Of a DNA stretch of 64,000 bases, positions 1 to 13,301 are shown one piece after another. The DNA lies in the NCBI RefSeq assembly GCF_027580225.2, contig NW_027395276.1, forward strand, positions 3,393,501 to 3,457,500. Reading direction: 5' to 3'. Below the pieces are notes generated by a model. That model saw only the letters and a program-made list of their open reading frames with translations, was not told where the DNA came from and did not search any database. Every line of letters begins with the position of its first letter. The stretch's first letter is position 1. Position numbers and translations under genes: made by a program. Origin of the DNA: Misgurnus anguillicaudatus. Taxonomy: Eukaryota > Chordata > Actinopteri > Cypriniformes > Cobitidae.

Positions 1-510
1 TTCAATGCAGCTTCAAAGGCTCTAAACAATCCCAACCGAGGCATAAGAGTCTTATCTAGTGAAACCATTGTCATTCGACCTTGCGTACCGGGAATCACAT
101 TGAAAGATCACACAACGTTACATATGTGAAACTTGCGGACCATTTTAAACAATAAACTGACACAAAGGCATTAATTAGTATTATTACACATACAACAACG
201 TCTGAAAGTTCCTCTATCTCCACACCTGTAAACACTGAAGCAGTAGTTTCACAAACGTCATGGTGCATCACACGGGTAGGTTTTTTTTTTTTTTTTTTGG
301 TGAAAATGATGATGGTTTCGCTAGATAAGACCCTTATGCCTTGACTTTGAAGCTGCATTGAAACTGTAAACTGTTGAGGTCCACTAAAGTCCACAATATG
401 GAGAAAAATCCCAGAAAAACTTCTTGACTGAACAAAGAAAGACAAACATCTTGGATGACATGAGGGTGAGTAAATTATCAGGATTTTTTTCATGAACATT
501 GAGTATTCCT
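1..510. mobile_element. TTAA-flanked MITE with long inverted arms (family A), cut by window edge
   Basis: Bases 1-77 and about 300-362 are inverted copies (GCATAAGAGTCTTATCTAGT arm). The right end reads GAGTATTCCT followed by TTAA at 511-514. The internal segment at about 131-240 is nearly the same as 15434-15545, placing both in one family. The left end is outside the window. A poly-T run sits at 281-298. TTAA target use suggests a Kolobok or piggyBac-type transposase. No coding capacity. Confidence 0.75.
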
Positions 511-1129
511 TTAAAGAGAGAGAAACATCAGTGTGTGTGTATTTATTCTCTCGGTATGAGTTTTGCTCCATGTATTTAGAGGGCACATTCCCAGGCTGGG
601 CGTTGGGATTCACTCCTCCGATGTTTCCCACACAGAGCTCACAGGGGGCCCTTTGTTCCTCCTCCAGGCCGCCGGGGACCCAGATTCAGCACAGCGACCC
701 CTGAGAGACCACCCTACATTCTTCCTCTTCCACACCTTCAGTCGATCTGGATGTGATCAGTGATTTGTGCCACACCGCGACCTACTGCGGTCTTCAGCTT
801 GTTTGTACAGTCAAAGACTTGATCTACATGTACCGTAATTCTCTCTCCCTTTCCCTCGCTGACTATCTGGATTTAAAGGTTTGCTTACACTGACTGCAAT
901 TTAGCTTGTTTTTGTGCATACACATTACATTATTAACTTTGTATTCATAATTTGAGGCAACGTGTTTTGGATCTAAATTCAACCTAGTAGAGCATCTGGG
1001 TGAAATCAGCTGGCAGACAACCATACAACTTACACTAACATCCAACTCTGGGTCTAAGGTCTCTTAAAAAATTGGTAAGCTATGCATTGATGTGTTTGGA
1101 ATATAAAAATAAATTAAACTTTCAGAAGA

Positions 1130-1850
1130 ATGGGGCTATTTTGGGGATTTCCGCCTGGATTTGGCCTACCCAATTTCAAAAGCTTCTCATACCCACAAGC
1201 AGAGGTGCACATACAAAAGTTTGGTATCATTTTACAGGAAACCCTTTGAAATTACATAAAACACTGTTAAAAGTGCTCAACATGGTTGTATGTGTTGTCA
1301 GTCCTCTAATAAACACAAAAATAAATAGGCGCTTTTTGATGTTTCTTTTATAAAGTCTGTATTTAAAAGTGTATAACTCTGGCCCTGAGTGGTAACGAAA
1401 CCTGCAGACAGTTTCGTTTGATTCCAGCTATTGCCAGCTTACAGAGGAAAAAGGATTTTTTTATCTATCATAATAAATGCAAAAGTTATTTTACTCCAAC
1501 TGAAGGAAGGAATAATACCCTTTTTGTATTTAATTTCCGCCTAAAAAATATTTGAAGTGCTCCCATAACCACATACAGTGGAATAAATGCAATATCTTTA
1601 TATCATTTTAAAGAAAACCCTTTGAAGTTACATAAAATCTGCTGTTTGTGACAAATGTTGTTATTTATGTTGTTTTTCATATGATGAAACATCAAATTTT
1701 CTTTTTTTATGTTGTAAATACTGTCTTTGATAGTGTATAACTCTGGTTCTGGGTGCTCTAGCAGACTGCAGACAGTAAACACGCAAAAAAAGAATGAACT
1801 CTTTAGCATGTAGCATTCAAAAGTTATTCTCATTTTACTGAAGTGTGTGA
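1130..1850. repeat. diverged tandem duplication, period about 365-375 bp
   Basis: Matching landmarks recur in the same order: AACCCTTTGAAATTACATAA at about 1240 and a one-mismatch form at about 1615; GTGTATAACTCTGG at about 1370 and 1733; CTGCAGACAGT at about 1402 and 1768. The copies are well diverged. No coding frame is shared between them. Confidence 0.65.
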
Positions 1851-2591
1851 AAATACATTTTTCATATAAATATTAATTTTTTGTTTTGCACATATGATAA
1901 ATAGCAAGGGATTATTCATGCACACAACCAAAGAAACTGCTGTGAATGGACTCATTTTTTAGTGTAGGACCTAAGAGAAAAGATGGTGTATCATTTGTGG
2001 CTATCTGTGCTATCTGAGGCAGTCCACACTCAGTTTTCCCATATGTTTACAAAAGACAATTTTTTTACCTCATTATTCATTCGAATAATAGGACAAAAAT
2101 AACACTGTAGCCTTATTCCTGAGAGTGAGAGCTTTCATTTGATATAAGACTTGCCCATGTTTGTCATACTTGAAAAATATGAAATATGTGAACATTAAAT
2201 CATATAAAAAATTGTGGGGGGGTTGATAGTGTAAATTAAGTGTAAAACCTTTCTTACAGTAAAAGATATGTCAAAGCAATGCATATCTGCAGAAAGTAGA
2301 GATTCTAAGCTTTCAAACAGTATCTCATATGTGGTACTGGGTCCATGACAGACCATTACAAATTACAGGAATATTTTATATTAAGTCAAAATAAGATAAT
2401 TCTGCACCTGGTACAGGGTCCCAGAGTTAAAGAAGTTAAAGAGGCTCTGCAAAAAGTTACAAACATGGGCACAGTTTATAAAGGCATAGTCTAGGACAAT
2501 GATTACAAAATATCAACAAAAAAGAGGATCAACAAATATTAATAACAGATAAATTAGTGGTCAATGCAAGTGTTTTTGTTTTTCTACACTA

Positions 2592-2668
2592 GCTGTGTTT
2601 ACATGGACATTTGTAATCAGTTTAAATGTTCAATCTGAATAAAAATGCTCCATGTAAACACCACAATC
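2592..2668. repeat. short inverted repeat (TGTTTACATGGA type)
   Basis: TGTTTACATGGA near 2600 and TCCATGTAAACA near 2650 form a hairpin. The motif resembles a common fish transposon end, but I could not find a matching far end, so the extent is unknown. Confidence 0.4.
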
Positions 2669-5218
2669 AGATTAAAAAGAACCAAACTGTTTAAAAATCT
2701 AATCTGTTTAACCTGATAACCTGCGCGAGGGCGTGGATGTACTGAAGAGCTATTTATTTACATAATTTAAATTACTGTTAGTTTTAATGTACTTACATTA
2801 AACAACTATACATCATTAAAAAGTGTTTTGATTTAAGATTTAGTTTTTGACCTTTATTTTAATCTGAGAATCCTAGTTACAGTAATTTCTTCATTTTTGT
2901 CAGGCGTTATGAAAATGAAAAACGGTACATACCTTTAATTTGAAATATAACCCTCAGCCGCACTCATTGATGATAAATACTCCTCCGTGATCGTCATGAA
3001 AGCACTCGATAAAACAACATCTATCGGGGCTTTTAATTCAAAGTATGCATATTTGGAGAAATATTACTTCAATGTTATATGTTTACTTCAAATTTCTGCA
3101 GTGGGGCTAATATTTCACCCATTTTTATTGCAAAAATGGCGATATGAGCAAGCTGGAGTCTCTCGGAGTCTGCAGTCATTCACACTCAGTTTGTTTCATT
3201 CATACGTGAAGCCGGAGGGCGCTAAAGTCTGAAACTCTTTCATAAACTTTCATAGAAAGAATAAGACGTCAGTCAGCTCAGCAGCAGCAGCTGTCAGTCA
3301 GACGTGAACTTGAACAGTGACCTGCAACGAGCGATCGCTGTTTTTATAATAACATGTAAATAAAGATGTTTTGATGTTTTAAAACCATGGAGACAATAAA
3401 CACGATTAAGATTATATATGGTTTGTCTGTATTTTTAACGCTATGTCTATTATTTTTATAACAGTACTGTATATTATAATGCTATGCTAAGCTAACAGCA
3501 TAAATAACATAAAATTGTTTATTTTCGGTCTTATTTTATGATCCAAAGCCACATCAGATCACGCATGATTGTTTAAGCACTCGACTTTTGATGTTATAAT
3601 GTGAGTTTTATTATAAATGCTTTTATTTGTAGTGTTTTGATGGTATGCTAAGCTAACGTACTAGCTGTTCTGTAAACATCTGCTGTCTGGAGATATGAGA
3701 TATGTGTTTTTAGGAATAATTTTGACTGGTAAAGCTTCTTTAAGGTAAGTTTCTTTTTGTAAGAAAGGACTTTAATAAAAAGAAAGTGAATTGAGACAAA
3801 AGGAGGAAATACAACACTAAATAGAAATTATGAGCAATTATTATATTGTTTATAATAATAAAATAAACATTTAGACAGCCATATCCCGGATTAAAAGTTG
3901 TTAATGACTCATCCGGATGCTTATTTAATGAGTCTGTTTAAAACACGGAGCAATAGGGCAATAAACTGAAAGGATGTTGTGAGATATAAATAAACAAACA
4001 TTAGCTTAGCATTTTTGCTGTTTTCTCTAAATAAATTTACATGACATGGGTCTAAAAAACATTTCATAAAATACAGAGTTTTAGAGGTATCATCTTCAGA
4101 TTTAAAACAGAACATGGTCATACCTGTGGCTTTAACTGCAGAGCATTTCTAGATTGCTCCAAGGCCAATTTCATTTAGATTTTCATAACAATATTTCATA
4201 CATGTTTGGTGGAGTTTATAAAAAAGTATAATTTAAGCTCTCTATAACAACTTTTTTCATTATGACAGTAACTAATGTTCACCTCTTAATAAACTTCCAA
4301 GTGTCTGCTTTCAAATGAGACCAAACTTATGCTTTTAGTGCAAAGACTTCATAAACTGTATCTATTTTAGTTTGGCTATGACAGTTTTTGTGGGGGGGTT
4401 CAGAAAATGGAATGAGGGCTAACAGGTTAAACCTTTTGTAATCCACTCAAAAGGACAAGTTAACACTGATCAGATGGATAACTGAAACTGGGACGCCCTG
4501 CGTGTGTGCAATCTTCTTCTTCTTTTATTTTTTAAAGGCTGTTGGCAGGGACGTACTGGGACTGAAATTCAGCCCGGGACTTTAAGATGGAGAGGCCTTT
4601 TACGCGAGTGCCCTTGGTGCACGAGCAGGATTTTTTGCAGTTATTTTAATTCTAGTATTGTTTTTATGGTATGAACTTGAAGAGAATCAGATTATGCTGA
4701 AGACCTAAAAGAAACTTTAGGATAACACCTGCCTCCTCAGGTTGTATAAGCAAGTCACCACTGCACTAAACACAACCAGGTCAGCAAAACCTAATCTCGA
4801 ACACATAAGTCACAGTATACTGCTAACTACCAGCATGTCATGTGTACAGTCAGTTGGAGTGATAAAATTGTTACAATTACTCACACATACCCACTCAGAT
4901 AATCAAAAACTACAATACAGTCCCATAAAATAGAGATTGTGTGTGTACGTACTCACTTTCAACTCTCCCTGGCTCCACTTCCCCTGTGCTGGACCCTGCC
5001 TCTGCTTACTGATTGTACAGCTACATATGCATGAGAAGAACATCAGTAATAAATATGACTAAGAATAATTCCTTTTTTTAATTCAATCTGTGCTTTAGTA
5101 AGGTTATAATCTAGTAAGTGGACTATTGCATTTTATCCTATATCTAAATATGTAATATTGTGCTGTATTTTTCTATTTGTGTGTCCTTAATAAAGCTTTG
5201 ATTGATTGATATGCCTAC

Positions 5219-5365
5219 CCTGCTGAAAAAAAAACAGCATCAACCAGCATGGGAATTATGCTGGTCTATGCTGGTTTGATGCTGGATTAGCTGGTGGTCA
5301 CCAGCATAAAAGCACCAAAACACAACATATGCTGGTCTTGCTGGTATGCTGGTTTTTCCAGCAGG
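5219..5365. mobile_element. small palindromic MITE with CCCTGCTG ends and TA duplication
   Basis: Ends CCCTGCTGAAAAA and TTTTTCCAGCAGGG are inverted and flanked by TA on both sides. The inside is built of repeated GCTGGT/ACCAGC units. It is nested in the hAT at 4546-6516. The TA duplication suggests Tc1/mariner-type mobilisation. Confidence 0.75.
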
Positions 5366-5842
5366 GTAATATGATTGCCTACCCAGCCCTGCACACTGAC
5401 CCATCACTGTTTTTGTACTGGTTCCATTCTCCTCCTCCTCTTGTTCTGCTTTCCTTCCTCCTCCTCATCAATATGACTGCAAGAGTCATCATCAACCTGT
5501 CTCTCTCCATCAGTGACCTTAACAGCTAATAAACAGACATACAGGGATTCCTAACACCATTTTACTGTTTGAACACAATGATGACGTGGAAACGTATGCA
5601 CGCGCATGTTGGCAATGGAAGTATGGCAAGAATCAGTAGTGAAGCAACACAGACAGAGAAATATAGTGACCATATATACGTATTAGTATATTATTAGTGC
5701 AACCAAACGCAATTACCCGACATTTTGATGCTGGGAAACTGTTTTGATAAACTTACTGAGTTGCTAACACGTTAAAACCACTGGGGAACAACACCACTTC
5801 TGTTGCCAAAATACGCACGCAGGCTATTTCATCAATTTCATA

Positions 5843-5970
5843 AGCGGGATAATGTAGAGCGAGGCGGTTCTTATAGCGAATACAACCAAGCTCCGCTTTG
5901 CGTGGGGTCCTGATAAGCCTGTCGGGGTTGAATTCGCTATAACAACCGCCTCGCTCTACATTATCCCTTA
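5843..5970. mobile_element. hairpin MITE with arms of about 38 bp
   Basis: GGATAATGTAGAGCGAGGCG at the left is matched by its inverted copy CGCCTCGCTCTACATTATCC at the right, and the pairing continues inwards through the TTATAGCGAAT segment. Nested within the hAT at 4546-6516. Confidence 0.75.
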
Positions 5971-6602
5971 TATATGCCTATATTTAAATGCAAATATAAA
6001 TGATTTCAGTGTATAATAGATGCATCACTAATTGTGCACCTGTCCTGTCCATGCTGCTGGTCCTTCCTCATCTGCACCTCCTGCCACAGCGTCCTTTTGA
6101 CTGCGAAAAAGGTCTGTTAATTTGGCGCATTTAGCTGCCTCTTGTGCCAACATTTTTATGTTTTAGGCCCCAGCCATTTCTTTCTCTTCTTTTCGCAATT
6201 TTTACCGTCTTGTCTATGTTGCATTCACACGAATCCAAACCTGACCAAAAGTAAACTCTTTTGATCGGCGCCTTTGAGCCAATCGGATGTGAGGAAAACC
6301 GAGGATCAGTCCAAGTTGGGAGGGGCCGCTCTTATCTCCCCTCAAGATTTGAAGAATTGGTTTGGCCCGGTCTGAAACAGACACAGCGTTCCGCTGCAGC
6401 TGAGCGCCTGGTCAGGCATTAAAAAAAAAAACTTTTTGACCTCCGGCCGGTTCGGCCTGAAATGGACCGGCCGTTCGGGATTGCTCCCGGAACTCCCGAT
6501 GGCCAGTCCGCCCCTGGCTGTTGGCAAACCCACTGAAAGGTGCATTTCCACCACCTACAATACTGGAGAGAAGGGGCTTATGCAATGACGTAGAATTGGC
6601 AT

Positions 6603-7049
6603 TAGGGATGTAACGATTAACGTCCAAATGCGCATTTTCTCAATGAATGAATTTGAACGAATTACGGTGAAATCCCGGCACATCCGAACGCCAGGGGGCG
6701 CTCTTTGCAGAAACTCCCTTTGTGCCACAGAAGAAGTAGCGTTACAAAGCTATTCCAGGAAATGTCTACAGGAATGTTTATATCGCTGTTCTTCAAATTG
6801 TTTCAGGCATTTTCATGATAATACAAGATATTTTTTTATGATTTTTATTTAACGAGTGTTGCTTTTTAAATGCACGTTATAAACGACTCCGACTCATAAT
6901 GATTTTAGATTGATAAGGACTTTCTTCTGACCAAATGCCGTAGTACACACACAAGCTGTGCATGAAACACAGAATCGCAGCCTTGTGATTCAGAATTGGT
7001 TTCAGACAGGCATTTTTAACGGGACACACGATTAACCATTACATCCCTA
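6603..7049. mobile_element. non-autonomous hAT element, 447 bp
   Basis: Ends TAGGGATGTAACGATTAACG and its inverted counterpart CGATTAACCATTACATCCCTA. Flanked by ATTGGCAT (6595-6602) and ATTGGCGT (7050-7057), an 8-bp duplication with one mismatch. No transposase frame is seen. Confidence 0.85.
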
Positions 7050-7527
7050 ATTGGCGTAATGAAGAACTCGAGTTTGTTTTGTTGAAGAAAGTCACATAAA
7101 GTGATTGTCTTGTCAATCTTAAAATGTTCCTATTCTCCTTCCAAACCCCCATAAAATGATACAAGACAGCTTTTGTCTGGTCAGTCCATGATTTATACTT
7201 GGTGTGTTTGGACTCTGCAGCACCGTGTGAAGTAAAATACGCTTTTTGGGCACATGTGAATGAGTGTTTTTGCTGCTGCTTGATAATCAACAAGGCACAA
7301 AGCTTCATGGGCTCGTCATTTATTAATTATGACCTGAAATAGATGCACAGCGATTTAAGGAGGATGATTTGTATGCGTGTCTTGAAACAGAGCGAAACTA
7401 TATAGGATTTATCAATCGGAAGGATTTCATTCTGATTGAGGCAAAATGTGTAAATGTAAACGTAGCTACTGTTTAAACAAACTGTTGCCAGTAATACTGT
7501 AATTTCTACAGACATTTTTTACATAGT

Positions 7528-7625
7528 TTTTGGACTGTGGGAGGAAACCCAAAACCTCTTGACCCAGCTGAGGCTTGAACCGGGACCTTCTTGTTGTTTG
7601 GCAAAGAGCCAACCCATTGTCACCT
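7528..7625 (-). repeat. tRNA-derived SINE fragment, DANA/HE1-like
   Basis: On the minus strand it reads AAGAAGGTCCCGGTTCAAGC then CTCAGCTGGGTC then GGGTTTCCTCCCACAGTCC. GGTTCAAGC is a box B-like motif of a Pol III promoter, and the flanking order matches cyprinid tRNA SINEs from memory. Box A and much of the body are missing or degraded, so it is a truncated, internally deleted copy and not a functional tRNA. Confidence 0.7.
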
Positions 7626-8110
7626 GAAGAGTGCATATCTGCACCTAAATGGTACATATTATGACCTTTATAAAGGGTTAAAGCAAACAGCATTTTTGCA
7701 GACAAATTCAGAGGTTAGCTGAGAGCTACGTCCCTAAATGTTTCAGACATCTTGCATTGTTTCTGTTTTGCGTCTCGCTGACTTTTCTGATGGAAATGCC
7801 AATTGCTAAGCCAAATTTCACAAACTGATTCGTTAATCCAATAATAAAAGAGTCCAAGTAAGTCTTTCTTGGACTGAAATGAGAATTTGTGTTTTTACTG
7901 GAACAGGAGAGATAACAAGAAATCAATATTGAGCCCATTTGTTTTTAATACACAACCATAATGTTACTCAGTGCGCATTTCAAGAATAATCTTTCAATGA
8001 AATGTCATCACCTGTTTCTTTTCTGATGACAGTCCTCATTATTAATACCTACAACAACCTGTTACATACTGAACACCACCTGACATCATCCCATCAATTA
8101 ATGTGGATAC

Positions 8111-8215
8111 TAGGGGTGCAACGGTTAAAGAATCGAATCGTCCCGTTATCCTCCCACGGTTTGGCATGCACGTGCACCGTTTTGTTTTTATACGACCACG
8201 CATTTCTAATATAGT
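8111..8215. mobile_element. isolated hAT terminal fragment
   Basis: TAGGGGTGCAACGGTTAA is a typical hAT end followed by CACGGTTTGGCATGCACGTG. I found no inverted partner end or target duplication nearby, so it appears truncated. Confidence 0.5.
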
Positions 8216-9539
8216 TTGGGCTTTTTTGGTTGAACTAGAGCATACTTTAAAAATGTACCATGATATTATATACACAAGCATACAGAAGAAAACTATTCAT
8301 ATTGTGTCAATCCATCCTTCTCTCATTTATAGTTATATGTTGACGGACAGGATTTGGTTGGTTGCTATATAGAGATTGATGGAAGGTGGGGCGACCACAG
8401 TTGGGTACAAGGGAGAGAAAGAGAGTTCTGCTTAGAAATAAAGCCAACAGGGAAATGAAATACAGATCGACGCCTGCCGAGTGAACTCTCTGAGATGGAG
8501 AGAAAAAGAGTGATGGATGAGAGGGAAAGAGATCGACGAAGGCCCACAAACAGCCTCGACTCAACAGAGCAACCTCAAATCACTCCAGGCAAAAACTTCA
8601 AGAATTTGGATAGAGAGGAAAAAAGAGGGGCAGGGTAAAAAGAGAAAAAACAGAAAGTACAAACTGGATAAACTCAACACCTCCTGGCCGATAAAGCAAA
8701 TGCGATCCATTTCTTTACCACTAAATTCGTTAAATCATTTGTCATCGGTCATTATGGTGAGTTATCTTTTGAGGCGTGAAATTACAACCAGACATCAATT
8801 CTCAAAGCAAACATTTCTCTCCGAGGAGCAGCAGATTAGTTATAAATCTATTAGGAATTAGACTCAAAGGTAATAGAGGATCTCTGTGGGTGTGTCTGGC
8901 ACTTTCCTGAGTTATTATTTATACTGATGTGTTTCTTTTGACAGCACACACTCATTTAAGAATCTTCACACAACATCTCTCTTACCTTTGCACAACGTCA
9001 TCTCCGCTCCAGCAGCTCATCTCCTCGACGCCGAATTCTCCATTGCAAAGCATTTCTGGTAGATTGTTGAAGAAGGGCTTATGTCTGAAGGCCTCCCTTA
9101 TAAACTCCCTACAACACATACATATACAGAGATGTGTGACGTAATCGTTGAAAAAACATCAGGACATAACTCTTTGTGTGTGTTTGTGGGCAGCATTTGC
9201 GGGTCTATTGAAACTTGTCCCTAACCCTTTTATTATTATTTATCTGTGGATTAACACATTTCAAATTATCAATAGCGGTTGCTTGAAAATTTTGCCAAAT
9301 CAAATGTGACCCTGGACCACAAAACCAGTCATAAGTCACACAGGTATATTAGTAGCAATAACCAACGATACATTGTATGGGTCAAATATATAAATTTTTA
9401 TGCCAAAAATCATTAGGACATTAAGTAAAGATCATGTTACATGAGGATATTTTGTAAATTTCCTACCGAAAATATATATAAAAAATGTATGTATCATTAG
9501 TAATATGTGTTGCTAAGGTCTTCATTTGGACAACTTTAA

Positions 9540-9916
9540 AGGTGCAGTGTGTACAATTTAGCGGCATCTAGTGGTGAGGTTGCGAATTGCAACCAACGGC
9601 TCAGTCCACTGCTCACCCCTCGTTTTTGAAACACATAGAGAAGCTACGGTAGCCGCCACCGGACAAAGATGTCATCGTCGGAGACGACTTAGTAAAAAAA
9701 TGTCCTTTAAGGGCTTCTGTAGAAAAATGGCAGCACAAAATGGCGACTTCCACGTAAGGGGACCCTCTGTGTATGTAGATAAAAAGGTCTCATTCTAAGG
9801 TAATAAACACATAACGGTTCATTATGTAAGGTCTTTATACACCACTGATAATATAGTTTTGTATATTATTTTGCATTTCTGTCAAAAGATCCTTCTAAAA
9901 ATTACACACTGCACCT
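9540..9916 (+). mobile_element. TTAA-flanked MITE with AGGTGCAGTGTGTA ends (family B), copy 1
   Basis: AGGTGCAGTGTGTA at the left and TACACACTGCACCT-type sequence at the right, flanked by TTAA (9536-9539 and 9917-9920). An open frame inside (9571-9798) is a chance frame because it does not persist in the other copies. Copies 2 and 3 are at 21592-21966 and 34799-35746. Confidence 0.85.
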
Positions 9917-10131
9917 TTAAAGGTGATTTTCTCAATATTTCGATTTTTGCACCCCCAGATTTCAGATTTTCAAATAGTTGTATCTTTGCCAAATATTGTC
10001 AGATCCTAACAAACTACACATCAATAAAACTCTTTTTTTTTAGCTTTGAGATGATGTATAAATTCCAATTTCAAAAAAGCTGACCCTTATTAGTGGTTTT
10101 GTGGCCCAAGGTCACAAATTTGAGTCTAGAC

Positions 10132-11974
10132 TAGGGTTGCAAAGGGGTGAAAAATTTACTGGAAACTTTCCATGAGAACTTATTCTGGGGAATTTTGGAA
10201 ATATTTCAATTTGGAAACTTAACTTATTTCCACCAGCATTTTTTTTTTTATATTTTCACAAAAGTTTCACCAAATGCCTTCCAGGAACATTTTCTTCTAT
10301 AAATATATAAACATACAATATATCAAATGAAAAACAGACCCTCTGCTTTTAAATAAACAAAGAAACAAATAAACAACAACAAAAAAAATTGAAAAAAACT
10401 TTCATCCTCTCTTCATTTGTTCTCTTTTTATAACCTCTCAAATATGGGTAATTTTCTTAAAAATGTTCTTTATTGCTGAAATTTTGTAATGGAATTTTGA
10501 TCAAAACATACACAGAGTTTTCTATGTTGGTGAATAAGCTGATGCTTCAGTTTTTCATAAATTGGGTAAGAGCGCCACCTAGTAGATAACAGTGGAATTA
10601 TAGATTACAGTAAAAAGTCATCAGGGAAGCGACATTGGCTAGAAAAGTGTTGTCTTAATTGAAAAGATAACTCATCAATGGCGGGGAAACAGTTAACAGG
10701 AATTTGTGAGAGTTTATAGGAATTTACGGGAATTTATGGGAATTTTTTGAAAATTTTGGGAAATTCATATAAACTTCATATGCAAACATAAATAAACATT
10801 TTGTTGTCATAAGCAGACATGAATGCAAGGTAATACAAAGTTGAAAGAATCCTCATACTTACACTCATCAAGCCGTTGATTTATTTAATTAAAAAAATGT
10901 AGAATGAAGCAAAATATAGAAAAAACAGCATCACAGCTTGAGCTAGCTAGCCTCATACATTTTCAATGAAATAGTGCCAGCTTACATTTAAATATCTGAT
11001 TTTATCTGTGCATGTTATGGAAGAATGCAAGTATATGCAGGGGGTGTGGCATCAATGGATCAGGGTTTCCCGCAGCACATTTCAGTTCAGGCGGCCCGCC
11101 TAAGCTTGGAAACCTTACCGCCTTAACTAGGTCGTCCAAAACAAAAACAAAAATTTGCTGCACAAAAGGCCATGAAGTGCATTTCGGAGAATAGCACGTA
11201 CACGCACACCCGCGAGCGGGGACCCCCGCCACACGGCCGAATTGAGAAACATGTGGTCCGGACCGTCACTGTCTGGAGGATAACTAGCCAGTTGATAAAA
11301 CATTTCGGAGAATAGAACAGACGCGCGTATTTGTCTATAGTTCTTGCAATTTTAAAGTAAGTTAGCTGGTGATTTTGTTGTTTGAGCAACCTGCTAGCTA
11401 GGTTTCACGTGCCTGTTGATTTGATATAATTGTTGAGCGCTCTTGCTCACTTTATTTATGTGCATTATTTACATGCTACAGTAGTTACTCTCCTTTAACA
11501 TAATGTAATTAATAGTGCGAAATAATCCGTTTTTACCATTTTTGCACCATCTATCATCGTTCGCCTGACATACTACAACATCTGCTTTAGTTTGTGTTTA
11601 ACCCTTTAGTTTCACTTCATCGCACAGCTATTCTCATTAGAGGTATCTGTTAAAAACATTTAATTAATTAATAATGTGTTCATTTTCACACCGAAATCCT
11701 GGCCAGGAAGCGTCAGGAATGGCACGTATGGTCACCCTAATTAAATCTTGTTGTTTTAAACAAATCTATTCAAAAAATGTTGAAGCATAATTTTAAGTTA
11801 CATGTTATAGGAAACTTTGCAATTTTTTCAAATTCCCAGTTTAATCCCATTAATTCCAGATAATTCCCATATATTCCCCTTAATTTCCATATATTCCCGT
11901 TAATTCCCATATTTTCCTGTTAATTCCAATGGAACGTTTTCAGCCTTGAAAATTCCCAGAATTTTGCAACCCTA
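10132..11974. mobile_element. non-autonomous hAT element, 1.84 kb, perfect 8-bp target duplication
   Basis: Ends TAGGGTTGCAAA and TTTTGCAACCCTA, flanked by GTCTAGAC at 10124-10131 and 11975-11982. Subterminal zones carry many GGGAATT / AATTCCC motifs (10690-10760 and 11830-11960), inverted relative to each other, a likely transposase-binding arrangement. It encloses fragments of other repeats (see 11062-11741). Confidence 0.88.
11062..11741. mobile_element. fragments of other repeats inside the 10132-11974 hAT
   Basis: CAGGGTTTCCCGCAGCACAT at about 11062 and GGTCACCCTA near 11741 look like ends of two different hAT-type repeats; the second resembles the right end of the element at 44463-44791. 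Their partner ends are not visible, so boundaries are approximate. Confidence 0.4.
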
Positions 11975-12486
11975 GTCTAGACCTCCAATTTCAAGTGCTT
12001 ATCAGTGTGATAAAGCCTTGGTGATGGGTAAAAACAAAGTGTCAGTGCTTAAATAAATTACCCACAGAAAACACACACATGTGAACACTTTAAATTAATA
12101 TAACAATACATGCCAACACTCGTATGGAAGATAATAGGAAAACTAAATACAAACTGTTTTAGTAATTGTATTCATGCTTACCGTGCAACCTTTTTCAGAG
12201 TTAAACTTCTATCACTCTTGGAGGATTTCTGAGGGAGTGAACTGAGAAGGGTCAACCCCCCAATACAAGACAATGGAACAATCCAGAAGAGTAGGCAAGC
12301 AGTATGGAGGGGTGAACAGAGAGGTTGAAGAAACCAAAAGGGAAACAAAATAAGGGGAGGGGTGGTGAGAGATGGAGAGAAAAGTCGTGACTCTGGAGAA
12401 ATAAAAAACTTCAATCATGCACATGCAAACTCAAAACCTGGAGGATGAGTTACATCACACGAGTCAAGAGTGACTGTCCGCTTTTG

Positions 12487-12717
12487 GGCGTTTCACATGG
12501 TACGCGGCAAGTGTCGAAATCACAGCACGACTACAGCTTTTCTCGTTATGTACAGCATTTAGTGCAAATAGGTTCATCAAAGCCGTGTCGGCAGAAGGGA
12601 CAGGATTTGGGTGCACGAGCAAGGCGTGCAGACTGACTCCGCTTCACCTCTGTAACCCCCCCTCTCCTATTGAAAATTAACTAGACACTCGCGATTGCCG
12701 CATACCGTGTGAAACGC
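12487..12717. mobile_element. MITE with GCGTTTCACA ends and arms of about 30 bp
   Basis: GCGTTTCACATGGTACGCGG at the left pairs with an inverted GCGTTTCACACGGTATGCGG at the right, about 230 bp apart. No clear target duplication was read. Non-coding. Confidence 0.7.
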
Positions 12718-13301
12718 TCATTAGTTTTCAGAGACATTTCCAACAAATTCAAGAATAGGTTAAAATGCAACCAGTCAAACCAAAGCAACCAATACTTTAC
12801 AATATGAATCAAAGCAAAGAAAAAAATAAGTATATACTTAAGATATTCTACAAATGAACTCATGGAAGTTAATGAATTCATCCCAAAAATATTATTAGAA
12901 TAACGCTTACAAGAAAACACACTGAACGCAAGCAAGCAATCCGCTTGTCAAGTCTGACGTCAGGTCACACGACACCGCTTCCCGGTCCAAAAGCAATGTC
13001 ATATGCTTAAAAAATACTAATACAAACTCATGGTGAGCTTTAAAACCATGAAAAAATCATGATCCTATTCTGAAGTCCCAAATGACAATACAGCAATTAA
13101 TCTTTATAGAAGAAGTTCACCCCAAAATGGTCCCCATTTACATGACCATAGTCCATTTTTTCCTACTGTACTTTGAATAGTCAATAGGCCCCATTTTTTG
13201 TGTGGACCACTCATGGATCATTAAAATGTTAGTGTCTGGGATGCCTGGAGATTGTAGTGTACACTGTGAGTTTATAAAAGCGAAATCTAAATGTGTCATA
13301 T

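Larger units (their letters stand above)
4546..6516. mobile_element. non-autonomous hAT element, 1.97 kb, perfect 8-bp target duplication
   Basis: Ends are CAGGGACGTACTGG and CCAGTCCGCCCCTG (inverted, two mismatches in 14). The 8-bp direct repeat GCTGTTGG flanks it at 4538-4545 and 6517-6524. It contains a CTGCTGG-type MITE at 5219-5365 and a hairpin MITE at about 5843-5970. No transposase frame was recognised. Confidence 0.85.

Noticed and set aside
7528..7625. Possible tRNA gene on the minus strand
   Set aside because: Only a box B-like segment is present, followed by SINE body sequence; no cloverleaf can be drawn.
9571..9798. 75-codon plus-strand frame
   Set aside because: Lies wholly inside a family B MITE and is not preserved in the other two copies.
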